A stretch of 64,000 nt of DNA from Ihuprevotella massiliensis (GTDB lineage: Bacteria > Bacteroidota > Bacteroidia > Bacteroidales > Bacteroidaceae): NCBI GenBank assembly GCA_900095835.1, contig LT608321.1:2505765-2569764 (forward strand), in the 5' to 3' direction. Below are positions 10,301-17,201 of the stretch, in pieces (the first letter of the stretch is position 1; each line of letters starts with the position of its first letter). The position numbers and the translations under genes are program-made. Below the pieces are notes generated by a model. It saw only the letters and a list, made by a program, of their open reading frames with translations. It made no database searches and had not been told where the DNA came from.

Positions 10301-11976
10301 AACAAAAGGCGATGGCTTATGCAGTGGCAGAGGTGGAACGCACTTTGCGCAATGTGCAAAACTATCGCTATGCGCTCTTGCAAAGCCCGGAAAAGGAACT
10401 CAACACGCTGATGCGCTCGCTCTCGGGTGGCTACACCGCTCCTTCGGCTGGGGGAGATCCCATCGCCAATCCCAACTCGCTGCCCACCGGTCGCAACCTT
10501 TATTCCATCAATGCTGAGGCTACGCCTACAGAGTCGGCTTGGGAGAAGGGAAAACAGCTGGCGCGCAACACGATTGAGGAATATCGCCGCCGTCACCACG
10601 ACAGCATCCCCCGAAAAGTCAGCTATACCTTCTGGAGTTCTGAGTTTATCGAGACCGAAGGTGCTACTTTGGCGCAAGCCTTCTACATGCTTGGTGTAGA
10701 ACCTCTGCGCGATGCTTTCGGACGCGTCAATGATTTGCGCCTCATCCCTTCCAAAGAATTGGGTCGCCCTCGCATTGATGTGGTGGTGCAAACCAGTGGT
10801 CAGCTCCGCGATTTGGCAGCTTCTCGCCTTTTCCTCCTGCAGAAAGCTGTGGAAATGGCGGCTGAGGCGAAGGACGACAAATTTGAGAACCAAGTCGCTT
10901 CGGGAGTGGTGGAAAGCGAACGCTTGCTCATCGAGAAAGGTATCTCTCCCAAGGAAGCCCGCGCATGGGCGGCACGCCGCATCTTCGGTGGTGTGAATGG
11001 CAACTACGGCACTGGCATCCAAGAAGTGGCGATGGCGTCCGACAAATGGACCGACCGCAAGCAAATTGCTGAGGCTTATCTCAACAACATGGGCGCATTC
11101 TATGGCGACCAAAAGCAATGGGAAGACCATCAAAGTAAAGCGTTTGAAGCCGCACTCACACGTACGGACGTAGTGATCCAACCTCGCCAGAATAACACCT
11201 GGGGCGCACTCAGTCTTGACCACGTGTTTGAGTTCATGGGTGGCATGAACCTCACCGTACGTCAGGTGACCGGTAAAGAACCTGATGCTTATTTGGCGGA
11301 CTATCGCAACCATAACCACATGCGCATGCAGGAAGTCAAAGAAGCCATCGGCGTGGAAAGCCGCACTTCTATGTTTAATCCCACTTATCTCAAGGAGCAA
11401 ATGAAAGGCGGCGAAGGAGCTGCGGCAGGGCTTGAGGAACTGGTGCAAAACACCTTCGGATGGGAGGTGATGAAACCTGAGGCGATTGACAATGAAATGT
11501 GGGACGAAATCTTCGACACCTACGTGAAGGACAAGCACAACCTCGGTATGCGCGAATACTTCGAACGCGTGAATCCCGCTGCTTTGCAGGGCATTTCTGC
11601 CATCATGTTGGAGAGTGCGCGCAAGGGCATGTGGAAGGCTTCGGCAGACAAGGTGCAGGCGTTGGCGAAACTCCACACCGAACTCGTGGCGAAGTACGAT
11701 GCTGCCGGCACTGAATTCGTCAACAACAACCAAAAGCTCCAACAGTTCATCGCTAGCAAGGTGTCTTCTGCTGAGGCTAAGGCTTACAAAGACCGCATAG
11801 ATGCCGCGCGCAACGACAAATCGGGCAAGGGCACAGTGCTGAAAGCCGAAGATGCAGCGCCCACTTCGCAACTCACCTCTAAGGGCATCGCAAGTGGTGT
11901 CGTAGTCGTGGTAGCGATTGTGGCACTTGCCGCAGGTACGATTGTGCTCGTGCGTCGTCGCCGCAACAAACAATAA
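7339..11976 (+). CDS. hmuS: HmuS, CobN/magnesium-chelatase H-like membrane protein with a His/Met-rich insertion
   Basis: 1545 residues from MSKFQSFLRS. One N-terminal membrane segment (LWIGFIGFLLFVFAASFAW) and one C-terminal (VVVVVAIVALAAGTIVLV followed by RRRR) bracket a very large CobN-type domain, so the bulk is probably periplasmic and anchored at both ends. CobN features include HFGTHGSLEFTPDKQ, GRNLYSIN and the long C-terminal region with FGGVNGNYGTG. CobN inserts cobalt into a corrinoid ring; HmuS homologues encoded with haem receptors are proposed to work in reverse, removing iron from haem. Residues about 811-980 are an inserted low-complexity segment with at least nine His and more than twenty Met, including repeated GHPG and GHPHG. 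An ATG at 7243 would add 32 residues encoded by repeats and is rejected. Longer than typical CobN (about 1250-1300) because of the insertion and anchors. Confidence 0.9.
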   Translation: MSKFQSFLRSRRLWIGFIGFLLFVFAASFAWRTWLGTTRIALVNFQPLTSGHIAKANDNALISLEDVDAENIENIGKYDLVLINAMGLKITEAQRAEVKKLAEKGLPVMALTVTNPANDICSLDTATAARIVAYMDNGGRENYRNLLRYVRKHIDKKILLAPEAEAPREHPSSLLYHLDPKNPDAEELGFNSVREYEAFLQKNGLFKKDAPRIIVTGIMGQPFELVAELERQNFVVYHVDDAHEFIAGAHIDSVSPSAMINMAHGRLGDDVVAYLLRQNIPFFAPINVQRERSKWEESKQGLSGGYLSQTVGMPELDGALLPYAVFAHKRDKEGLLQVHAMPDRVKDFATTIRHYVALKSKKNADKHIAVVYYKGPGQSALVAQGMEVVPSLYNFLVRLRSEGYNVSGLPASSAELGRMIQARGGLLGTYDVGKMQDFLRKGKPEMVTRSQFESWVKESLPAEDYKAVEKAYGAFPGKYLSTEDGRLGIPRLRFGNVVIMPQPAAAMGNDEFKIAHGVDAVPPHLYLASYLWAQHGFKADALIHFGTHGSLEFTPDKQVALSTHDWADRLVGTMPHFYLYSIANVGEAMIAKRRSYGAIQSYLTAPFMESNLRSTYRDLDKAIQHYNALLWAAASTQQAAGKSAKAPALNARQQAEVNKASLAVKALTIQMGIHRSLGLDSVRTRPYTEADIERIEHFSEELSNEKINGRPYVLGEVYTPAHIESSVYAMATDPIAYSQLAIDKLQHRVPADFERRAALFTQKYLVPARQLVGRLLHQEGMVSDQTICQVARITPQQLNEAREVYAALTQPHGGMMAAMMAKGGQKGGMPAMKGKMPAGHPGGMPAAKGGGAAMKGQMPAGHPGAMKGHPGQKMGAAAKPVADSSMKSEDKGKTPASAGHPHGAMAQNQGASGHPHGASGMPHGQMPPAMAAAMAQKAKGGKPAAMGHPTTAKGQPNAAKGGGSRAEKMARMRAAMAAMSKQPEYTKEQKAMAYAVAEVERTLRNVQNYRYALLQSPEKELNTLMRSLSGGYTAPSAGGDPIANPNSLPTGRNLYSINAEATPTESAWEKGKQLARNTIEEYRRRHHDSIPRKVSYTFWSSEFIETEGATLAQAFYMLGVEPLRDAFGRVNDLRLIPSKELGRPRIDVVVQTSGQLRDLAASRLFLLQKAVEMAAEAKDDKFENQVASGVVESERLLIEKGISPKEARAWAARRIFGGVNGNYGTGIQEVAMASDKWTDRKQIAEAYLNNMGAFYGDQKQWEDHQSKAFEAALTRTDVVIQPRQNNTWGALSLDHVFEFMGGMNLTVRQVTGKEPDAYLADYRNHNHMRMQEVKEAIGVESRTSMFNPTYLKEQMKGGEGAAAGLEELVQNTFGWEVMKPEAIDNEMWDEIFDTYVKDKHNLGMREYFERVNPAALQGISAIMLESARKGMWKASADKVQALAKLHTELVAKYDAAGTEFVNNNQKLQQFIASKVSSAEAKAYKDRIDAARNDKSGKGTVLKAEDAAPTSQLTSKGIASGVVVVVAIVALAAGTIVLVRRRRNKQ

Positions 11977-11983
11977 ATCTTCT

Positions 11984-12046
11984 CGCCTAAAGTTCTAACT
12001 TTAGAGGCTATCCATCAGACTATGCAGGGCTTTGCTCTGCATAGTC
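11984..12046 (+). other. Two hairpins after hmuS
   Basis: CTAAAGT-TCTA-ACTTTAG lies 10 bp after the hmuS stop, and GACTATGCAGGGC-TTT-GCTCTGCATAGTC (12018-12046, 13 pairs with one G-U) follows. No T-tract follows, so these look like intercistronic RNA structures rather than a terminator. Confidence 0.6.
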
Positions 12047-12118
12047 CTCATGGTAAATAGGCGATAGGGGCTAATATGCTCGAAAGAGGGAGATGAAACG
12101 CCCCAAGAGCTAGCATCT

Positions 12119-12242
12119 ACTCACTAAGGTCTAATGTCTAACGTCTAAAACCTAATGTCTATTTCCCTAGCCACGCTTGTCGTGGCGAGCAAAACGGGTC
12201 TGCGACCCTCTAACGTCTAACGTCTACTCTCTAACTTCTAAA
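12119..12242 (+). repeat. Family A heptamer repeats with core, upstream of hmuT
   Basis: TCACTAAGGTCTAATGTCTA and further heptamers, then the core: CCACG-CTTGT-CGTGG, GCGAGCAAAAC, GGGTC-TGC-GACCC, then CTCTAACGTCTAACGTCTA and a degenerate TCTAACTTCTAAA abutting the hmuT ATG. Confidence 0.85.
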
Positions 12243-12962
12243 ATGCAAACTCTCGTTCTTTGTCTTATGGTGGCTGTAGGTTTGAGCACGCTGCTCAAAC
12301 TTTCGCTGGCGACACCGCGAGTGCGCTGGATCACCTTCGCCTTGTGCGCCCTCTTCGTTGGGCTCGCATGGCCGTGGGCGGTGGAGCAATCCAAAACGCA
12401 GATTGAGGCTTGGCTTGCCAATCCCGATTTGATGCGCGACACTGCCGTAGTGCTCAGCATCGATGTGGCGTTCCTCCTCGCCTACTGTTGGGGAAGCACC
12501 AAAGCCCCTGCGAAGCCTTACCAACAAATCTACGTGGCACAAAATCGCTACACCGTGCTGTTGCGCAAACTCTGGCGCGGTCTTTTGGCTATCTACCCAG
12601 GGTTGCTCATTTTTCCCGTGCTGTTTTCGCTTGAAGTAAGCACCATCTTCTTCCTCCCTGGCGTAGACTTCGCACTCGTCGCGTGGGGATTGGCAGCCAT
12701 TGTGACTGTGACTTTTGTGGCGCTCGGCTTCGGTTTGGAATTTCTCCTTCCCGAACGCGAACTTCGCCTTGAACTCCTCTTCCTCCTCAATATTCTCATT
12801 GCCATTCTTGGCGTGATTGCCACTGTCAATGGCAGAACTGCGGTGGAAGGTGTGGGTAGTGTCGATGTGCTCGCCCTCTTGGCAGTCGTGGTGCTCTTTG
12901 TTTTCTTTGCGCTCATCGGCTTTTTCTGGAGTCGCCGCAAGACTACTTCCGCCAAACACTAG
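12243..12962 (+). CDS. hmuT: HmuT, polytopic membrane protein of the haem operon
   Basis: 239 residues from MQTLVLCLMV, with about seven hydrophobic segments (residues 1-22, 30-48, 64-82, around 105-125, 135-160, 173-193 and 206-228) and a basic C-terminus (SRRKTTSAKH). I find no enzymatic motif; the assignment rests on membrane topology and on its place between hmuS and the TolQ/ExbB-like gene, the order of the P. gingivalis hmuYRSTUV operon. Likely an inner-membrane partner of HmuS. An ATG at 12177 would read through the repeat and is less likely than 12243. It is separated from hmuU by 157 bp. Confidence 0.75.
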   Translation: MQTLVLCLMVAVGLSTLLKLSLATPRVRWITFALCALFVGLAWPWAVEQSKTQIEAWLANPDLMRDTAVVLSIDVAFLLAYCWGSTKAPAKPYQQIYVAQNRYTVLLRKLWRGLLAIYPGLLIFPVLFSLEVSTIFFLPGVDFALVAWGLAAIVTVTFVALGFGLEFLLPERELRLELLFLLNILIAILGVIATVNGRTAVEGVGSVDVLALLAVVVLFVFFALIGFFWSRRKTTSAKH

Positions 12963-13119
12963 GGTGGGGTAGTAGCGTTGTGGCAAGCTGTGCACGAATG
13001 CTCCGCACTCCCTCTACATTGCTTCAACCCTCATCATATGAAAAATCCGCTCCACCAGCTGATGGAACGGACTTTCGGGGATGGGTTCCCCACAAATCTG
13101 TAAAACATATCTTATAACA

Positions 13120-13722
13120 ATGAACTATATCTCTGACATTCTCTTCTGGATCAGCACGGGATTGCTCGTGCCCACCATCGTCCTCTTGGTGCTTTTCTTC
13201 GTGCGCGCACTCTTGCTCGTGGGAGGCTTTTTCGGACAACTCCTTGCGCGCCGCAAGGCAGATGCGCAAATAGCAACCGCCCTTGATCAACTCACTGCGG
13301 ACAACGTGGATACTCTGCTCGAACAACTCCCCTCTGCTGGATTGGGCATCGCAGCACCTTTCTATCATCGCCTAGTAGCTGCCGCGAACGACGCACCTCT
13401 TCGTGAGCGTGTTCTTGCCGAGTTTGACATTGCCGCAGATGCCGATCAAAATCTTCCTCGCACGTTGGCGAAGATGGGACCTGTGCTCGGACTGATGGGT
13501 ACCCTCATCCCCATGGGACCCGCTTTGGTGGGACTCTCCTCGGGCGATATTGCCAGTATGGCGTACAACATGCAGGTGGCCTTCGCCACTACGGTGGTGG
13601 GTTTGGTGATTGGTGCCATCGGCACACTGACCATTCAGGTGAAAAAACGCTGGTTGGCGGCAGATGCTGCGCGTTTGGACTTCATCGAAGCGCGTTTGGC
13701 AGAAAAGTATGCCCAAGCCTAG
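13120..13722 (+). CDS. hmuU: HmuU, MotA/TolQ/ExbB proton-channel family protein
   Basis: 200 residues. One N-terminal membrane segment (ILFWISTGLLVPTIVLLVLFFVRALLLVGGFF) and two later ones (around residues 120-140 and 150-175), the latter containing KMGPVLGLMGTLIPMGPAL and MQVAFATTVVGLVIG, which match the conserved transmembrane core of ExbB/TolQ/MotA. Role: a proton-motive-force-driven inner-membrane motor subunit, probably energising HmuS or the receptor together with HmuV. The ATG at 13120 follows a short A/T-rich leader, and a hairpin (arms 13046-13054 and 13063-13071) lies just upstream. An ATG at 13081 would add 13 unlikely residues. Confidence 0.88.
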   Translation: MNYISDILFWISTGLLVPTIVLLVLFFVRALLLVGGFFGQLLARRKADAQIATALDQLTADNVDTLLEQLPSAGLGIAAPFYHRLVAAANDAPLRERVLAEFDIAADADQNLPRTLAKMGPVLGLMGTLIPMGPALVGLSSGDIASMAYNMQVAFATTVVGLVIGAIGTLTIQVKKRWLAADAARLDFIEARLAEKYAQA

Positions 13723-13764
13723 TCTTGTGATTTCCCCATATATCCTCTCAAACCTATTGTAGAT

Positions 13765-14115
13765 ATGAGTAGAAAAGAAGGAAACAAAACTCGCCGCCGT
13801 CTGATGGGTGGTGGCGATGATCACGACATCATGGGCAGCGTAGCCAATCTTTTTGACGTGGCTATGGTGTTTGCTGTGGCGTTGATGGTAGCTTTGGTGA
13901 GTCGCTACAATATGACCGAAATGTTTAGTACGCAAGATTTCACCATGGTCAAGAATCCTGGTAAAGAAAACATGGAGATTGTGACCAAGAAAGGCGAAAA
14001 GATACAACGCTACACGCCCTCCAACGACCAGAGCAATGCCGAAGGTTCGCGCGGCAAGAAGGTGGGTGTCGCCTATCAGTTGGAGAATGGCGAAGTCATC
14101 TACGTACCCGAATAG
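13765..14115 (+). CDS. hmuV: HmuV, DUF2149 membrane protein
   Basis: 116 residues. A basic cytoplasmic start (MSRKEGNKTRRRLMGGG) is followed by DDHDIMGSVANLFDVAMVFAVALMVALV, a single membrane helix bearing the Asp near its start, and a short periplasmic part ending YQLENGEVIYVPE. This is the DUF2149 layout and resembles ExbD/TolR, the partner of ExbB-type proteins, which also has one helix with a critical Asp. It begins 42 bp after hmuU and is the last gene of the operon. Role as an ExbD-like partner is inferred from topology and neighbourhood. Confidence 0.82.
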   Translation: MSRKEGNKTRRRLMGGGDDHDIMGSVANLFDVAMVFAVALMVALVSRYNMTEMFSTQDFTMVKNPGKENMEIVTKKGEKIQRYTPSNDQSNAEGSRGKKVGVAYQLENGEVIYVPE

Positions 14116-14206
14116 GGCTTTCGTGCTAAATTCGCAATCACGAATCGGGCTTGTCTATCAAGCTGTATGACCTTTTGAACATCAATCTCAGATATTGAGA
14201 TAAACA

Positions 14207-14284
14207 ACGCTAGACCTCAGCGTTAGAACGATGCAGAGTTTCTTGCCTGCATGGCTCTAATCGCTGAGGTCTAGCGTCTTTTTG
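14207..14284 (+). terminator. Terminator of the hmu operon
   Basis: ACGCTAGACCTCAGCG (from 14207) pairs with CGCTGAGGTCTAGCGT (ending 14277), followed by CTTTTTG. The enclosed loop has its own small stem (ATGCAG/CTGCAT). The arms contain TTAGA/TCTAA and resemble diverged family A heptamers. Confidence 0.85.
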
Positions 14285-14350
14285 TGGAGTGACCTTCCTT
14301 GCAAATCGGTGCAACCTCCCCTTTTCCACTCCAATCTTCCCCACCTTCTA

Positions 14351-14411
14351 TGACAATCTCCCTCACTTGCTGGGGCAACCCAAGTTGGGAAGTCCGCGAG
14401 TGAGGGAGAAG
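14351..14411 (-). terminator. Stem-loop downstream of hflX
   Basis: CTCCCTCACTTGC (14358-14370) pairs with GCGAGTGAGGGAG (14396-14408), one G-U pair. It lies 16 bp beyond the hflX stop. No strong T-tract on either strand, so the strand and termination role are uncertain. Confidence 0.5.
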
Positions 14412-14423
14412 TCGTGAAAAAGG

Positions 14424-15785
14424 TTAGACCATTTCCCCTTCAGCGTCGTAGTCGTAGAAGAGGAAGTCGTTGTAAGGATACTTTTGCACGTGGATTTCGC
14501 GCACGCGCTTGTAGAAGAGGTCGCGCAGTTCTTCGATGTTTTCGCGCTCGCGTGCCGAGATGAAAATCACATCCAAGGGAGCAGTGCCCTGTTGGTCGGT
14601 CATGTTCTCACCCGTGCCTTGCGTGCGTCCCATCCAGGTCTGCATGAGTTCGGGGAGCGTCACGTTTTCTTTCGTGGCAGGCGTCAAATCGTTAGGGTCT
14701 TTAGGCGTGCAAGTGTAAGCATCCATCTTGTTGAACACCAAGATTTGTGGCTTGTCGGCGCATCCCAAGTCGCAGAGGGTGCGGTTCACCACTTGCAGTT
14801 GCTCTTCAAAATCAGGGTGACTCACGTCGACAACATGGACAAGCAAGTCAGCTTCGCGTGTCTCATCGAGGGTAGACTTGAAGGAATCCACCAAGTCCGT
14901 GGGGAGTTTGCGGATGAATCCCACCGTGTCTGCCAAGAGGAAAGGCAGATTGTGCACAATCACCTTGCGCACTGTGGTGTCAAGCGTCGCAAAAAGCTTA
15001 TTTTCAGCAAAGACTTCGCTCTTAGAAAGTAGGTTGAGGAGGGTGGATTTTCCCACGTTGGTGTAGCCCACCAGCGCCACGCGCACCATTTTTCCGCGAT
15101 TTTGTCGCTGCGTAGTCTTTTGTCGGTCGATGTCTGCCAAGCGTTCTTTGAGGAGCGACATACGGTTGAGGATGATGCGTCGGTCCATTTCGAGCTGCGT
15201 TTCACCAGGTCCGCGCAAACCCACGCTACCGCCTTTGCCACCACCGGCACCACCAGAACCACCACCTTGACGTTCCAAGTGCGTCCAAAGGCGTTGCAGA
15301 CGAGGAAGCATGTAGCGATATTGCGCCAGTTCGACTTGTGTCTTCGCATTTGCCGTTTGTGCGCGCATGGCAAAGATATCTAGGATGAGCGAAGTGCGGT
15401 CTAAAATCTTCACTTGCAGCACAGCCTCGATGTTGCGTAGTTGTTTCGCTGAGAGTTCATCGTCGAAAATCACCATACCCACGGGGCGTGGCTTCTCCAC
15501 ATCGGCAGGCCAGAGCGGGTCTTCTTCGGCTTCTTCTGCCGCCTTTTCGCAATCCTCGATGTAGGCACGGATTTCTTCCAACTTACCCTTGCCCACATAA
15601 GTCACCGAACTCGGACCATCCACACGCTGTGTGAAGCGATGCACCGTCTCGGCTCCTGCCGTTTCCGCCAGAAAAGCCAGTTCATCGAGATACTCTTGCG
15701 TTTTATGTTCGTTTTGGGTCTTGGTGATGAGTGCCACAAGGACAGCCGTTTCCGCCTTGACCTCAGTTTGTATAAATTCTTTCAT
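14424..15785 (-). CDS. hflX: GTPase HflX
   Basis: 453 residues. Order: N-terminal HflX domain (residues about 1-165, with VTYVGKGKLEEIRAYI and VFDDELSAKQLRNIE-type motifs), a glycine-rich linker and the signature GPGETQLEMDRR near 192-203, then a G domain with Walker A GYTNVGKSTLL (240-250), the G3 motif DTVGF and G4 NKMD. HflX binds the 50S/70S ribosome and splits or rescues stalled ribosomes under stress in a GTP-dependent way. The linker before the signature is unusually Gly-rich. Single gene with its own -7 box upstream. Confidence 0.96.
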   Translation of the reverse strand: MKEFIQTEVKAETAVLVALITKTQNEHKTQEYLDELAFLAETAGAETVHRFTQRVDGPSSVTYVGKGKLEEIRAYIEDCEKAAEEAEEDPLWPADVEKPRPVGMVIFDDELSAKQLRNIEAVLQVKILDRTSLILDIFAMRAQTANAKTQVELAQYRYMLPRLQRLWTHLERQGGGSGGAGGGKGGSVGLRGPGETQLEMDRRIILNRMSLLKERLADIDRQKTTQRQNRGKMVRVALVGYTNVGKSTLLNLLSKSEVFAENKLFATLDTTVRKVIVHNLPFLLADTVGFIRKLPTDLVDSFKSTLDETREADLLVHVVDVSHPDFEEQLQVVNRTLCDLGCADKPQILVFNKMDAYTCTPKDPNDLTPATKENVTLPELMQTWMGRTQGTGENMTDQQGTAPLDVIFISARERENIEELRDLFYKRVREIHVQKYPYNDFLFYDYDAEGEMV

Positions 15786-15895
15786 ATCGTCGTCTTATCA
15801 TCGTTGCACTGCCTGTGTCGAAATTGGCGCTTTTGCCTCCAAAAATGAGGAACAAAGCCATAAAAACAAAAGAAAAAGACAGTGCGAATTTGATA

Positions 15896-15903
15896 CAAAG
15901 ATA
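15896..15903 (-). promoter_or_regulatory. -7 box for hflX
   Basis: TATCTTTG on the minus strand, about 110 bp upstream of the hflX ATG. No clear -33 element at the expected distance. Confidence 0.5.
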
Positions 15904-16066
15904 CAACTAAATATCGGATTTGGCTATTCGTTCGTCCGTTTTTCGCACCCATCTCCGTCAATCTGCCAGCAAAAGCCTCCTTTTCCCTCTTTTTCCCCTG
16001 CTGAGAGCCGTGCTAGAGTGGGGGATTTTTTGACGCGAAAAGGCGGATAATCTCGCTAAAAAAAGG

Positions 16067-16074
16067 TATATTTG
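16067..16074 (+). promoter_or_regulatory. -7 box for the asparaginase gene
   Basis: TATATTTG, 17 bp before the ATG at 16092, giving a very short leader. No good -33 match was seen. Confidence 0.5.
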
Positions 16075-16091
16075 CAGAAACAAATCATCAC

Positions 16092-17201
16092 ATGAACGGA
16101 GCTAGGATACTCATCATCTACACTGGCGGTACGATTGGTATGCTTGAAAATCCCACCACTGGCGCACTTGAAGCCTTCGATTGGGAGCACATCAGCAACT
16201 TCGTGCCCGAACTCGCGCGTTTCCACTACGACATCGAAACCATTACCTTTGGTCCCCCCATCGACTCTTCCGACATGGAACCGAAGTATTGGACGCGCAT
16301 GGTGGAGGTTATCGCCGACAACTACGACAGCTACGATGGTTTTGTCCTCCTCCACGGCACAGACACCATGGCGTTCACTGCCTCCGCTTTGAGTTTTATG
16401 CTCGAAAACCTAGGCAAACCTGTGGTCATCACTGGAAGTCAGTTGCCCATTGGGCAGTTGCGCACCGATGGAAAGGAAAATCTCCTCACCAGCATCGAGA
16501 TTGCTGCCGCGCGCTGCCCAGAAGGCAAGCCCATGGTGCCCGAAGTCTGCATCTTCTTTGAGAACAAACTCCTCCGCGGCAACCGCACCACCAAGATTAA
16601 CTCCGAGGGGTTCAACGCTTTTCGCTCTTACAATTTCCATCATCTCGCAGATGCTGGCATCCACATCAAGTTTGAAGAAGCGTTTATCCATCGTCCCGAC
16701 CCTGAGAAGCCCTTCCGTCCCAACTATCTTCTCGATGACCACATCGCCATTTTGACCCTCTTCCCCGGCATGCGCGAAGAGGTGATGAATGCCTACCTCA
16801 ACATCCCCAATCTCCGCGGACTAGTGCTCAAAACCTACGGAGCGGGCAACGCGCCCAAGCTGCCGTGGCTCTACGAACGTCTGAAAGAACTCAGCGATCG
16901 TGGGGTGGTGATCATCAACACCACGCAGTGTTCTACAGGAACGGTGGACATGGGGCGCTATGACACCTCACTCCAGCTCATAGAAGCCGGAGTGTTGAAC
17001 GGTCACGACATGACACTCGAAGCCGTAGTGACCAAGTTGATGTTCCTCCTTGGGCACAATTACGACAAACAGCGCATCTGCCAGTTGATGAACACCTCGT
17101 TGGTGGGCGAAGTGACCCTACCTTTTGCCCTGCAAACCGATGAAGAGGTTTGTTTGCAACGCGGACACATGGCAAAAGTACGAGGAATATGTGCCGACTA
17201 A
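16092..17201 (+). CDS. ansA: Type I (cytoplasmic) L-asparaginase
   Basis: 369 residues without a signal peptide. The two catalytic Thr motifs are present: YTGGTIGM (Thr14 the nucleophile candidate) and LHGTDTMAFTASALSFML (Thr90-Asp91), with GQLRTDGKENL containing the catalytic Lys. The C-terminal part has LKTYGAGNAP and INTTQCSTGTVDMGRY. It hydrolyses asparagine to aspartate and ammonia. The last 13 bp overlap the start of the next gene, so translation of the two is probably coupled although their functions look unrelated. Confidence 0.93.
   Translation: MNGARILIIYTGGTIGMLENPTTGALEAFDWEHISNFVPELARFHYDIETITFGPPIDSSDMEPKYWTRMVEVIADNYDSYDGFVLLHGTDTMAFTASALSFMLENLGKPVVITGSQLPIGQLRTDGKENLLTSIEIAAARCPEGKPMVPEVCIFFENKLLRGNRTTKINSEGFNAFRSYNFHHLADAGIHIKFEEAFIHRPDPEKPFRPNYLLDDHIAILTLFPGMREEVMNAYLNIPNLRGLVLKTYGAGNAPKLPWLYERLKELSDRGVVIINTTQCSTGTVDMGRYDTSLQLIEAGVLNGHDMTLEAVVTKLMFLLGHNYDKQRICQLMNTSLVGEVTLPFALQTDEEVCLQRGHMAKVRGICAD

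Noticed and set aside
9367-11973. Long open frame on the minus strand opposite hmuS (868 codons)
   Set aside because: It is the shadow of hmuS caused by codon bias; composition is His/Ser/Arg-rich with no domain, and hmuS itself has clear CobN motifs.
14207-14284. Riboswitch after the hmu operon
   Set aside because: The stem is followed by a T-tract and lies downstream of the last gene, so a simple terminator explains it.
16092-17201. Periplasmic type II asparaginase
   Set aside because: No signal peptide, and the N-terminal motifs fit the cytoplasmic type I enzyme.
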